Assembly (NCBI GenBank): GCA_028709215.1
Contig: JAQVXI010000012.1
Span: forward strand, 1 to 36,293
DNA from: Bacteroidales bacterium
GTDB lineage: Bacteria; Bacteroidota; Bacteroidia; Bacteroidales; UBA1402
DNA: 36,293 bases
Direction: 5' to 3'
In this document: positions 14,636-22,123 of the stretch, one piece after another
Layout of the letters: every line of letters begins with the position of its first letter
Numbering within the stretch: the stretch's first letter is position 1
Made by a program: the position numbers and the translations under genes
The notes under the pieces: generated by a model
Seen by the model: the letters and a program-made list of their open reading frames with translations, nothing else
Databases searched by the model: none
What the model was told of the DNA's origin: nothing

Positions 14636-16534
14636 ATGAGAAGATTATGGATTTTCAGCGTGCTCTATATTGGCACGTTGTTTGTTGGATTTGCGCAGGA
14701 TTATCGCTTTGGCCCGGAAGAGAAAGATTATGCAGGCTACTTGTTTGCCTCTTTTCGTGGTCACGACGAATCGGTTTACTTTGCAGTTAGTTTGGATGGC
14801 TTTTCGTATTATGCTTTAAACGAAGATCGTCCCGTTCTCGATTCGAAACAAATCAGCTCAACGGGTGGAGTAAGGGATCCGCACATTCTCCGATCGGAAG
14901 ATGGCAATACCTTTTACATGGTTTTGACCGATATGACCGCTGCAAAAGGTTGGGATTCCAATCGGGCCATGGTCCTGTTGAAGTCAAACGATTTGATTGA
15001 TTGGACCTCAACGGTAATCCATATTCAGCAACGTTACAGTGGACACGATTCGCTTAAGCGTGTTTGGGCGCCCCAAACCATCTATGACCCCGAAGCGGGT
15101 AAGTATATGGTGTATTGGTCCATGAAACATGGGCAAGGTCCGGATATCATTTACTATGCCTATGCCAATGAGTCGTTTACCGATTTCGAAGGAGAACCCC
15201 GAGTGTTGTTTCGTCCCCAAAACGGAATGTCCTGTATTGATGCGGATATTGTCTTCAAGAATGGTTTGTATCATATGTTTTATAAGACAGAGGGTGGCGA
15301 TGTAAAGGGCATCAAACGCGCAATAACCAATTCGTTGCAGTCGGGGGTATGGATTGAGCAGGCCGATTACAAGCAGCAAACACCGCACAAAGTAGAGGGT
15401 TCCTGTCTTTTTAAACTCAATCACGAAGATCGTTACATTTTGATGTACGATGTATATACGCAGAAGCATTATCAGTTTTGCGAAAGTGTAGACTTGGATG
15501 TGTTTCGTGTCATTGATGACTCCATACGCATGGATTTTAAGCCGCGTCATGGGACAATCGTATCCCTGACACGATGGGAATTGAACCGTTTGTTGAAAAA
15601 ATGGGGTACTCCGGAAGGTTTTGAAGCCATTTCGGATGTAAATCCGGTCATACCGGGGTATTATGCAGATCCGGAGATTCTGTATTCAGAGAAAAACAAA
15701 AAATATTATCTCTACCCCACGAGTGATGGGTTTAACAATTGGGGTGGGTATTATTTTAAGACTTTTTCGTCCGACAATCTGAGTGATTGGAAGGATGAAG
15801 GTGTGATACTCGATCTGCGCAAGGATGTCTCTTGGGCCAGTAACAATGCGTGGGCGCCCTGCATCATTGAGAAGAAACAAGGTCGTTCGTATAAATACTA
15901 CTATTATTTCAGTGCCGAAAAAAAGATCGGTGTTGCCGTGGCGGATGAACCTACCGGACCATTTGTCGATCTGGGAAAACCGTTGATTGACAAACATCCT
16001 CCCGGAGTTAAAAACGGGCAAGAGATTGATCCGGATGTCTTTCATGATCCGGTGAGTGGGAAGTATTTCCTGTATTGGGGTAGTGGGTATCTGGCAATGG
16101 CTGAGTTGAATAAGGATATGATGTCTGTTAAGGAAAAAACCATCCAAGCCTTCAAACGCCCCAGTACGTTCCGGGAAGGTGTGTATGTCTTTTATCGCAA
16201 GGGTTTGTATTATTTTATCTGGTCTGAAAACGATACACGCGACCCGCAGTACAGACTTCGTTACGCGACCTCAAAAAGCCCGATGGGTCCGTTGGATATA
16301 CCGGCAGATAATTTGATTCTGACCATGGAGGCTTCCAAGGGTATTTATGCAACCGGACACAATTCTGTTTTGCAAAAACCCGGAACGGATGATTGGTATG
16401 TTGTTTATCATCGTTTTGGCCGTCCCGACGGGTATAAGATGGGAAGGGCTGCCGGTTATCATCGTGAAGTTTGCATCGATCGCATGTCTTTTGATGCGGA
16501 TGGACGAATCCTACCGATTGCCCCCAGCTTATAA
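14636..16534 (+). CDS. Exported protein with two tandem GH43-type beta-propeller domains
   Basis: 632 residues. The N-terminal signal peptide ends near ..FVGFAQDY (residue 22). Domain 1 (about 30-310) carries a GH43-like triad spread: VRDPHILR near 80 (base Asp), MSCIDADIVF near 200 (Asp), VEGSCLF near 252 (acid Glu). Domain 2 (about 328-632) repeats the pattern: GYYADPEILY near 344, QEIDPDVFHDP near 463, FREGVYVFYR near 513. The family acts on arabinose-, xylose- or galactose-containing glycans. Both domains appear catalytically equipped, so it may be bifunctional. It stands alone, with no SusC/SusD pair nearby, so no substrate is suggested by context. Confidence 0.85.
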   Translation: MRRLWIFSVLYIGTLFVGFAQDYRFGPEEKDYAGYLFASFRGHDESVYFAVSLDGFSYYALNEDRPVLDSKQISSTGGVRDPHILRSEDGNTFYMVLTDMTAAKGWDSNRAMVLLKSNDLIDWTSTVIHIQQRYSGHDSLKRVWAPQTIYDPEAGKYMVYWSMKHGQGPDIIYYAYANESFTDFEGEPRVLFRPQNGMSCIDADIVFKNGLYHMFYKTEGGDVKGIKRAITNSLQSGVWIEQADYKQQTPHKVEGSCLFKLNHEDRYILMYDVYTQKHYQFCESVDLDVFRVIDDSIRMDFKPRHGTIVSLTRWELNRLLKKWGTPEGFEAISDVNPVIPGYYADPEILYSEKNKKYYLYPTSDGFNNWGGYYFKTFSSDNLSDWKDEGVILDLRKDVSWASNNAWAPCIIEKKQGRSYKYYYYFSAEKKIGVAVADEPTGPFVDLGKPLIDKHPPGVKNGQEIDPDVFHDPVSGKYFLYWGSGYLAMAELNKDMMSVKEKTIQAFKRPSTFREGVYVFYRKGLYYFIWSENDTRDPQYRLRYATSKSPMGPLDIPADNLILTMEASKGIYATGHNSVLQKPGTDDWYVVYHRFGRPDGYKMGRAAGYHREVCIDRMSFDADGRILPIAPSL

Positions 16535-16550
16535 CTACTTTTTTAACCAT

Positions 16551-16576
16551 TGTCAAGTCTTGACAGGAGATGTCAA
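16551..16576. repeat. 15-bp palindrome plus third half-site
   Basis: TGTCAAG (16551-16557), one base, CTTGACA (16559-16565) is a perfect inverted repeat. After GGAGA the half-site TGTCAA recurs (16571-16576). No T run follows, so it is a poor terminator and looks more like an operator for the next gene, whose likely -7 region (CATCTTTG, 16609-16616) is about 35 bp downstream. Confidence 0.45.
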
Positions 16577-16640
16577 TCAGTGATAATGTAGAATCAGGAG
16601 TGATGACTCATCTTTGTTGCATCATCTAATACAACACGTT

Positions 16641-17120
16641 ATGAGTAATCACTCCTATTTGAATTATGCGGGAACCGAGCCGATTCTAAATCAAGCCTCT
16701 GTACAGGAGTTGCTTTCGACCGCAGGTCAGGGTATTATATCCATACGATCAGACAAAGGCGGTATATATGCCATCAGTGCGCATTTTGTTTGGGATGAAA
16801 TCAAAGGGTTTTATGTGTATTGTTTGCCGGAAGAGCGTCGGTTGTCGCAAATGGATGTCCATCAGGAGGTGCTTTTCAGTGTAGTCGGGAAGGTGCCTAT
16901 GATGAGTAATAAAAAGGATGTTGAGTTTCAAAGCTTCAACATGGGATGCACGCTCAGGCGCTTTTTGTCAACCGACGAAAAGCGGGATGCCTTGAAACAA
17001 CTCAAATCCAAGTACGACGATTTTGAATTGACCGATTGGCCCGGCAATGGAATGAGTAAACGCAAATCCGCTCAAATCTTACATTTGGAAATGCTGGAAG
17101 CGTTTACTTCTTGCATTTGA
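16641..17120 (+). CDS. Pyridoxamine 5'-phosphate oxidase-like (NimA-type) flavin-binding protein
   Basis: 159 residues from ATG 16641; upstream in-frame TTG starts fall before the likely promoter region. It resembles the split-barrel FMN-binding family that includes NimA: LLSTAGQGIISIRSDKGGIYAISAHFVWD (first strands), GFYVYCLPEERRLSQMDVHQEVLFSVVGK, then a C-terminal helical part CTLRRFLSTDEKRDALKQLKSKY. NimA members reduce nitroimidazoles, but many homologues have other unknown oxidoreductase roles, so resistance should not be assumed. It converges on the GT9 gene, and the 3' ends overlap by 49 bp. Confidence 0.72.
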   Translation: MSNHSYLNYAGTEPILNQASVQELLSTAGQGIISIRSDKGGIYAISAHFVWDEIKGFYVYCLPEERRLSQMDVHQEVLFSVVGKVPMMSNKKDVEFQSFNMGCTLRRFLSTDEKRDALKQLKSKYDDFELTDWPGNGMSKRKSAQILHLEMLEAFTSCI

Positions 17121-18136
17121 TCCAGAATTCGTTCCATTTTTAAGTTTTCTGTTTTCAATGCGCAGCTGCCTGGGTTGTAGGGCTCGTAAACGGCCGGATT
17201 GGTTACTGAAAACAAACCGATGGTGGCAACCGGGGCGGCACTGCCTAAGTGCATGATGCCACAGTCGGCCGTCACAAACACGGCACAATGTGCAAGCACT
17301 GCTGCCATTTCCCGAATATCTTTACTGTACAAACTGGGTATGCTGAAGTGAATTTGTGATACATTTTCTACAGGCAGGATTTCCAATAGGTTATGGTTTG
17401 AAAATCGTTCTTTTATTTGTTCAAGAAAGGGCATCCACCATGCATCCGAATAGCATTTGGCACCGGTTGCAAAGGTATACAGCGCAATGGTTGGTTTGCC
17501 GGGGTCTGAAATCAACTGATTCAGAAGTGCTTTGCCCCGTTCCTTTTCGGTGTCGCTCAGTCTTAGGCTCATGGTTGGCAGATCGATGCTTGGATCTACT
17601 TGGGGATTTAAAAACAGTCTAAGGTTGTAGATGGGTGTCTTGGCCATGTGGATGGCATCGGCAAAGCGTGCACTGGCTTCTTGCATTTCATCTCCAAACA
17701 AGCGATGCGTTGCGCGTGCAAATTGAGTAGCCAGGCGACCGGAGGAGGAACTGGGTGTTAGATTGATCACAAGGTCGTATGGTTTGCTGCGCAGCGCCAA
17801 CCAGGCACGCACGTATCGGATCGGTTCTTTGAAATGCTTTTTGGGTAGATGGATGAATCGTTTGACCGAAGTATATTCTTTATAGATAACTGGTGCTGCA
17901 AAGCCTTTTACAAAAAAGTCGATGCTGGCGTTTGGAAAGCGTTGTTCGATTTCCTGTACCAGCGGAGTCGTCAACAGCATATTCCCCAGTCGGTGGTTGG
18001 GTCGAAGGATTAAAATTCGCTCGATCGTTGCAGGGTTTAATTGCATCAGGGATCTGGCATTGTGCTTTCCGACCGTACGGGTTAACTGCCCCAGAACGCG
18101 TCGGCGAATGTTGTTGATGGTTTTCTTGCCGGACAT
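17072..18136 (-). CDS. Glycosyltransferase family 9 (heptosyltransferase-like)
   Basis: 354 residues. GT9/GT-B fold: an N-terminal ILRPNHRLGNMLLTTPLVQEIEQRFPNASIDFFV typical of ADP-heptose:LPS heptosyltransferases, an acceptor-side ATQFARATHRLFGDE segment near residue 140, and a nucleotide-binding part near 280-320 (AVLAHCAVFVTADCGIMHLGSAAPVATIGLFS) containing the D-x-G-x-x-H-x-A-like motif. It should add a sugar to the lipopolysaccharide core at the inner membrane. The donor may not be heptose in this organism. It is a single gene with its own promoter, with its 3' end overlapping the convergent gene. Confidence 0.88.
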   Translation of the reverse strand: MSGKKTINNIRRRVLGQLTRTVGKHNARSLMQLNPATIERILILRPNHRLGNMLLTTPLVQEIEQRFPNASIDFFVKGFAAPVIYKEYTSVKRFIHLPKKHFKEPIRYVRAWLALRSKPYDLVINLTPSSSSGRLATQFARATHRLFGDEMQEASARFADAIHMAKTPIYNLRLFLNPQVDPSIDLPTMSLRLSDTEKERGKALLNQLISDPGKPTIALYTFATGAKCYSDAWWMPFLEQIKERFSNHNLLEILPVENVSQIHFSIPSLYSKDIREMAAVLAHCAVFVTADCGIMHLGSAAPVATIGLFSVTNPAVYEPYNPGSCALKTENLKMERILDQMQEVNASSISKCKI

Positions 18137-18157
18137 AGGAATGTGTTAAGTGCCTTG

Positions 18158-18186
18158 CAAAAGTATTAAATTTTCCACGCAAACAA
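18158..18186 (-). promoter_or_regulatory. Promoter of the GT9 gene
   Basis: On the minus strand TTG (18184-18186), 18 bp, then TACTTTTG (18158-18165). The predicted start is about 15 nt before the ATG at 18136. No equally good element is seen on the plus strand for the divergent peroxidase gene. Confidence 0.7.
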
Positions 18187-18227
18187 TTTTCATTCGGATT
18201 TGTTTTTACCTAAAACAATAGAATCTC

Positions 18228-18806
18228 ATGAATAATTATAAACTTCGTACAATAGGCTTGCTTGGAGTAGTTTTCTTGCTGATGGCTTCATTGGACGTTT
18301 TGGCTCAGTCGAACGTAGGCAAACCAATAAATACAGAAAAACAGATGATATACAATTTTACAGTAGAAGACAGCCAGGGGCAAGCGGTATCCTTATCGGA
18401 CTACAAGGGTAAAACGTTGCTCATTGTCAACGTAGCCAGCAAATGTGGTTATACCAAGCAATATGCTCCCCTAGAGGCCATGTATCAGCGCCTCAAAGAA
18501 AAGGGTTTTGTGATTCTGGGCTTTCCGTGCAATCAGTTTGCCGGCCAGGAGCCCGGAACGAACGAAGAAATTCAGGCATTTTGTCAGCTCAATTATGGCG
18601 TACAATTTCCCGTATTTGCCAAATTGAATGTGAATGGAAGCGATGCCCATCCTTTGTATACCTATCTAAAAGCGGAAACAGGTGGGGATCGAATCAAATG
18701 GAATTTCAATAAATTTTTGATCGACAAAGCGGGCAACGTCATCCGGCGTTATGCGTCCGGAGATGATCTGGAGGCTTTGGAACAGGATATTATAAAAATT
18801 TTGTAA
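18228..18806 (+). CDS. Exported glutathione peroxidase-family thiol peroxidase
   Basis: 192 residues. A hydrophobic signal peptide (GLLGVVFLLMASLDVLAQS, cleavage near residue 26) points to export, unlike the cytoplasmic BtuE type. The Gpx catalytic residues are intact: Cys (not selenocysteine) in VASKCGYT near residue 75, Gln in GFPCNQFAGQEPG near 105, and Trp/Asn in KWNFNKFLID near 160. The second cysteine in FPCNQ and another in AFCQLNY allow a thioredoxin-type resolving mechanism, so the lipoprotein thioredoxin at 2756 is a conceivable reductant (inference). Closed by a long terminator hairpin. Confidence 0.92.
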   Translation: MNNYKLRTIGLLGVVFLLMASLDVLAQSNVGKPINTEKQMIYNFTVEDSQGQAVSLSDYKGKTLLIVNVASKCGYTKQYAPLEAMYQRLKEKGFVILGFPCNQFAGQEPGTNEEIQAFCQLNYGVQFPVFAKLNVNGSDAHPLYTYLKAETGGDRIKWNFNKFLIDKAGNVIRRYASGDDLEALEQDIIKIL

Positions 18807-18844
18807 TCGCCCACAGGAGATAGGGAGGTTGAGCGATGTTTGTC

Positions 18845-18885
18845 GGGTTCTTTCTGTTTAAACGGAAGGAATCCGATCTTTTTTT
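18845..18885 (+). terminator. Terminator of the peroxidase gene
   Basis: 18845-18859 pairs with 18860-18874 along nearly 15 positions (several G-U), so the real loop is the central TTAA. A T run (18879-18885) follows. It separates the peroxidase from the ribosomal operon. Confidence 0.85.
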
Positions 18886-18886
18886 A

Positions 18887-18919
18887 TTTGCATATATTGA
18901 AAAATCAGCGTACTTTTGC
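18887..18919 (+). promoter_or_regulatory. Promoter of rplM-rpsI(-rpsB-tsf)
   Basis: TTTG (18887-18890), 21 bp, TACTTTTG (18912-18919). The transcript would start near 18925, leaving a leader of about 110 nt before rplM. Confidence 0.7.
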
Positions 18920-18924
18920 AGGCC

Positions 18925-19035
18925 GATTATTATCAAAATTGTGTAAGATTTTAATTCTAAGCATATTATGATTCAATGTGTCCTGAATCGAATGCGCGAA
19001 GAATTGCAGTATTTTAATCTATTAAAAATTAAGCA
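18925..19035 (+). promoter_or_regulatory. Candidate ribosomal-protein leader RNA upstream of rplM
   Basis: The leader contains two simple hairpins: GATTCA (18970-18975)/TGAATC (18984-18989) with an 8-nt loop, and TTTTAAT (19012-19018)/ATTAAAA (19021-19027) close to the start codon. The second would lie near the ribosome-binding region. Autoregulation by L13 is a reasonable hypothesis; an L13-associated leader family in Bacteroidia has, to my recollection, been proposed, but I could not check it. Confidence 0.45.
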
Positions 19036-19491
19036 GTGGATACTTTAAGTTACAAGACCATTTCTGCAAACAAGGCTACCGTGCAAAAAGAGTGGGTTGT
19101 GATCGATGCAACCGACCAGGTATTGGGGCGTTTGGGTTCAAAAGTCGCAAAGTTGCTGAGAGGCAAATACAAACCCAGCTTCACTCCGCACGTAGATTGT
19201 GGTGACAATGTGATCATCATCAACGCAGAAAAAGTAAAAATGACGGGCAACAAGTGGAATGACCGCATTTATTTCAGTCACACCGGTTATCCGGGTGGAC
19301 AGCGTGAAACGAATCCTGCCAAAGTTTTGGCAAAGGATCCTCTAAAGCTGTATAAAAAAGTAGTTAAGGGCATGCTTCCCAAAAACAGATTGAGTGATGC
19401 CATCATCGGCAACTTGTACGTCTATGCAGGTAGTGAACACCCGCACAGCGCACAAACTCCGAAAGTGATTGATATTAATTCTATTAAATAA
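19036..19491 (+). CDS. rplM: 50S ribosomal protein L13
   Basis: 151 residues, starting with GTG at 19036 (reads MDTLSYKTISANKATV, the Bacteroidota L13 start). Conserved parts are WVVIDATDQVLGRLGSKVAKLLRGK, HVDCGDNVIIINAEKV, HTGYPGGQ and VKGMLPKNRL. L13 is an early-assembly protein of the large subunit. The next gene, rpsI, follows after 5 nt, the universal L13-S9 pairing. The GTG start together with a structured leader may keep expression tuned. Confidence 0.97.
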   Translation: MDTLSYKTISANKATVQKEWVVIDATDQVLGRLGSKVAKLLRGKYKPSFTPHVDCGDNVIIINAEKVKMTGNKWNDRIYFSHTGYPGGQRETNPAKVLAKDPLKLYKKVVKGMLPKNRLSDAIIGNLYVYAGSEHPHSAQTPKVIDINSIK

Positions 19492-19496
19492 GCAGT

Positions 19497-19883
19497 ATGG
19501 AAGCAGTAAATGCATTAGGTAGAAGAAAAGCAGCCATTGCCCGCGTATTTGTTACCGAAGGAAGTGGAAACATTACCATCAATAAACGTGATTTGGCCAT
19601 TTATTTTCCTTCCAGTATTCTTCAATATGTTGTGAAACAACCTTTGAATAAATTGGGAGTCGCTGAAAAATATGATATCCGCGTAAACCTGAACGGTGGT
19701 GGATTCAAAGGACAATCCGAAGCTCTACGTCTGGCCATTGCCCGTGCATTGGTTAAGATCAACGCAGATGACAAATCAGCTTTGCGTGCCGAAGGATTTA
19801 TGACACGTGATTCACGCGTTGTTGAACGCAAGAAACCGGGTCGTCCAAAAGCCAGAAAACGTTTCCAGTTCAGCAAACGTTAA
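19497..19883 (+). CDS. rpsI: 30S ribosomal protein S9
   Basis: 128 residues. Typical S9: LGRRKAAIARVFVTEGSGNITINKRDL at the N-terminus, LNGGGFKGQSEALRLAIARAL in the middle, and the basic C-terminal tail RKKPGRPKARKRFQFSKR, whose terminal Arg reaches the P-site tRNA. It forms an operon with rplM, 5 nt apart. Confidence 0.97.
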   Translation: MEAVNALGRRKAAIARVFVTEGSGNITINKRDLAIYFPSSILQYVVKQPLNKLGVAEKYDIRVNLNGGGFKGQSEALRLAIARALVKINADDKSALRAEGFMTRDSRVVERKKPGRPKARKRFQFSKR

Positions 19884-19936
19884 TCGTTTTGATACCACTG
19901 CTTTTTATTAGAGAAGAAGCGTTTAGTATCTAAATG

Positions 19937-19963
19937 GCCGGGACTTCACCCGAACTACCCGGC
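19937..19963 (+). promoter_or_regulatory. Hairpin in the rpsI-rpsB gap, candidate S2 autoregulatory element
   Basis: GCCGGG (19937-19942) and CCCGGC (19958-19963) form a GC-only stem with a 15-nt loop containing ACTTCACCCGAACTA. The 124-bp gap has no TAnnTTTG promoter and the hairpin has no T run, so it is unlikely to be a terminator. A regulatory structure for the rpsB-tsf half of the transcript is a plausible reading. Confidence 0.45.
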
Positions 19964-20007
19964 GATTGGTTTTGAAATAAGAATGTAAACGAAAAATAAT
20001 TAGAAAA

Positions 20008-20865
20008 ATGTCTAGAACAAATTTTGATCAATTGTTGGAAGCCGGCGTGCATTTCGGACACCTCAAGAGAAAATGGAACCCCGCGATGGCACCCTACATT
20101 TTCATGGAACGCAACGGCATCCACATCATAGACTTGCACAAAACGGTCGCAAAAGTAGACGAAGCTGCTGAAGCACTCAAAGGAATCGCCAAAGCCGGTA
20201 AGAAAATCTTATTTGTTGCGACAAAAAAGCAAGCCAAAGAAACGGTTGCACAACTCGCGACTTCTGTAAATATGCCTTACGTGATTGAGCGTTGGCCGGG
20301 TGGTATGTTGACCAACTTCCCAACCATTCGCAAGGCGGTTAAGAAAATGACCACCATTGACAAAATGCAAACGGATGGTACATTCAACAACTTGTCAAAG
20401 CGCGAAAAATTACAAGTAACCCGTCAAAGAGCCAAGCTTGAAAAGAACTTGGGTAGTATTGCCGATTTGAACCGCTTGCCTTCAGCCTTGTTTGTGGTTG
20501 ATGTCATGAAAGAACAAATTGCAGTCCTTGAAGCCATTAAGTTGGGAATACCCATCTTTGCAATGGTGGATACCAATTCAAATCCGGATTTGGTTGATTA
20601 CCTGATTCCTGCAAACGATGATGCTTCAAAATCCATCGAAGTAATCCTTTCTACCATGTGTGCTGCCATTCAAGAAGGTTTGGAAGAACGCAAGGTTGAA
20701 AAAGCAGACAGCGCTGCTGCTGCCGATCAGGAAGACGGCGAAGACGCTCCCGTAAAACGCGAACGTCGTGGTAAGGTCAAAAAAGAACTGATCCACAAAG
20801 ACGACGCAGAAGCAATCAAAGCAAAAGTTGCTTCTAAGTATGTGAAAAACGAAGACGAAGACTAA
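20008..20865 (+). CDS. rpsB: 30S ribosomal protein S2
   Basis: 285 residues. The N-terminal 230 are classical S2: LLEAGVHFGHLKRKWNPAMAPYIFMERNGIHIIDL, KKILFVATKKQAKETV, ERWPGGMLTNFPTIRKAVKKM, LPSALFVVDVMKEQIAVLEA, VDTNSNPDLVDYLIPANDDA. A charged C-terminal extension of about 50 residues, rich in Glu/Asp then Lys, exceeds the E. coli length (about 240) and is common in Bacteroidota. It is followed after 15 nt by tsf, the standard pairing. Confidence 0.97.
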   Translation: MSRTNFDQLLEAGVHFGHLKRKWNPAMAPYIFMERNGIHIIDLHKTVAKVDEAAEALKGIAKAGKKILFVATKKQAKETVAQLATSVNMPYVIERWPGGMLTNFPTIRKAVKKMTTIDKMQTDGTFNNLSKREKLQVTRQRAKLEKNLGSIADLNRLPSALFVVDVMKEQIAVLEAIKLGIPIFAMVDTNSNPDLVDYLIPANDDASKSIEVILSTMCAAIQEGLEERKVEKADSAAAADQEDGEDAPVKRERRGKVKKELIHKDDAEAIKAKVASKYVKNEDED

Positions 20866-20880
20866 ATAAAACGAAATACG

Positions 20881-21702
20881 ATGGCAGTAACGATGGCAGA
20901 AATCTCAAAGCTCCGTACAATGACCGGAGCCGGGATGATGGATTGCAAGAATGCCTTAACAGAGGCAGAGAATGATTTTGACAAAGCAGTAGAAATTATT
21001 CGTAAAAAAGGACAAGCTGTTGCTGCAAAGCGCAGCGATCGTGAAGCGTCTGAAGGTTGTGTTTTAGCAGCGGATAAAGATGATTTTGCAGCGGTTTTGG
21101 CCTTGAAATGTGAGACAGACTTTGTTGCAAAGAATGCTGATTTTGTTGCGTTGGCTCAATCCATTTTGGATGTTGCAATGGCTGAAAAACCTGCGTCTTT
21201 GGATGCGCTGAAAGCCTTGTCCATTGAGGGTCGGAACATTCAGGAGTTGATTACGGAACGCATCGGGATCACTGGCGAAAAAATGGAATTGGATTTTTAT
21301 GAGTTTGTACAAGGTGCAGCTTGTGTATCCTACATCCACCCGGGCAATAAATTGGCAACCGTTGTTGCTTTCAACCAAACATTGGACCATAAGGTTGCTC
21401 GTGACGTTGCGATGCAGGTTGCAGCAATGAGTCCCGTTTCTTTGGATCGCAGTGGAGTTCCTGCTGACGTTATTGAGAAAGAACTGGAGATTGGTCGTGA
21501 TAAAGCACGTCAGGAAGGCAAACCCGAAAACATGTTGGATAAAATCGCTCAAGGACGTCTGAATAAATTCTATCAAGAATCGACGTTGTTGGAACAAGCT
21601 TTTATCAAAGACAGCAAAATAACGGTAGCACAATACCTTCAATCGGTAGACAAAGCGTTGACGGCAACAGCCTTTAAACGAGTTACATTGAACGAAGAAT
21701 AA
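20881..21702 (+). CDS. tsf: Elongation factor Ts
   Basis: 273 residues. EF-Ts recycles EF-Tu by exchanging GDP for GTP. Visible are the N-terminal UBA-like ISKLRTMTGAGMMDCKNALTEA, the KKGQAVAAKRSDREASEG linker, the core CETDFVAKNADFV near residue 80 (the TDFV motif that contacts EF-Tu) and the later dimer/coiled-coil part. An ATG four codons downstream (20893) is an alternative start. Last gene of the ribosomal operon, followed by a terminator. Confidence 0.97.
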   Translation: MAVTMAEISKLRTMTGAGMMDCKNALTEAENDFDKAVEIIRKKGQAVAAKRSDREASEGCVLAADKDDFAAVLALKCETDFVAKNADFVALAQSILDVAMAEKPASLDALKALSIEGRNIQELITERIGITGEKMELDFYEFVQGAACVSYIHPGNKLATVVAFNQTLDHKVARDVAMQVAAMSPVSLDRSGVPADVIEKELEIGRDKARQEGKPENMLDKIAQGRLNKFYQESTLLEQAFIKDSKITVAQYLQSVDKALTATAFKRVTLNEE

Positions 21703-21725
21703 TCTTCTGTATAGCAAAAATGGAG

Positions 21726-21756
21726 TAGGCTGTCCAATGGGCAGCCTATTTTATTA
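21726..21756 (+). terminator. Terminator of the ribosomal operon
   Basis: TAGGCTGTCC (21726-21735) pairs with GGGCAGCCTA (21739-21748; one G-U), loop AAT, then TTTTATTAT. It ends at the stop codon of the convergent SUI1-like gene (21754-21756). Confidence 0.88.
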
Positions 21757-22086
21757 TACATCTCCTTTTACAACGTGTCCAAGCGAGCGCAGATAGACGG
21801 CTACTTTTTTTCGTACGTCTCCCTGAATCAGGATTTCATCATCTTTTGCCGAACCGCCGGCGCTGCATAGTTTCTTTAATTGACCGGCCAGTTCGAGTAA
21901 AGCCGCATTTGTTCCCGCAAAACGGCTTACAATGGTGGTTGGTTTGCCGTTTCGTTTTTCGTAGCGGATTACCAGTTGTTGTACGTTTGGTTTGGTTCGT
22001 TCCTCCTGATTATCAATAGGCTCCGGCCCATCGGGGAGTATTTCGGAGAGTGCTCCCAGTCTGTCTTTCCAATCTTGTTGTTTCAT
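21754..22086 (-). CDS. SUI1/eIF1-domain translation factor (YciH-like)
   Basis: 110 residues from the ATG at 22084-22086; an in-frame extension upstream would run through the promoter and is rejected. The SUI1 domain covers the C-terminal 75 residues: QLVIRYEKRNGKPTTIVSRFAGTNAALLELAGQLKKLCSAGGSAKDDEILIQGD, with the KRNGK..T and AGGSAKD..I..QGD features of YciH/eIF1. Family members bind the small ribosomal subunit near the P site and influence start selection or act under stress. The -7 element ends only 4 nt before the ATG, so the mRNA is probably leaderless. Confidence 0.9.
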   Translation of the reverse strand: MKQQDWKDRLGALSEILPDGPEPIDNQEERTKPNVQQLVIRYEKRNGKPTTIVSRFAGTNAALLELAGQLKKLCSAGGSAKDDEILIQGDVRKKVAVYLRSLGHVVKGDV

Positions 22087-22090
22087 GCAC

Positions 22091-22123
22091 CAAAAGTAAG
22101 ATTTTTTATTATTTTTGTACAAA
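22091..22123 (-). promoter_or_regulatory. Promoter of the SUI1-like gene (leaderless start)
   Basis: On the minus strand TTTG (22120-22123), 21 bp, TACTTTTG (22091-22098), then GTGC and the ATG. With transcription starting about 5 nt after the -7 element, the message would begin at or next to the A of ATG. Confidence 0.65.
22110..22117 (+). promoter_or_regulatory. -7 element of the rex promoter
   Basis: TATTTTTG fits TAnnTTTG; the predicted start is near 22122, 16 nt before the ATG (22138). It interlocks with the divergent promoter of the SUI1-like gene, so the two polymerase sites overlap. No good -33 is present. Confidence 0.55.

Noticed and set aside
16641-17120. Calling the NimA-like protein a nitroimidazole resistance determinant
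   Set aside because: The family is broad and mostly not linked to resistance; nothing local (IS element, strong promoter) supports it.
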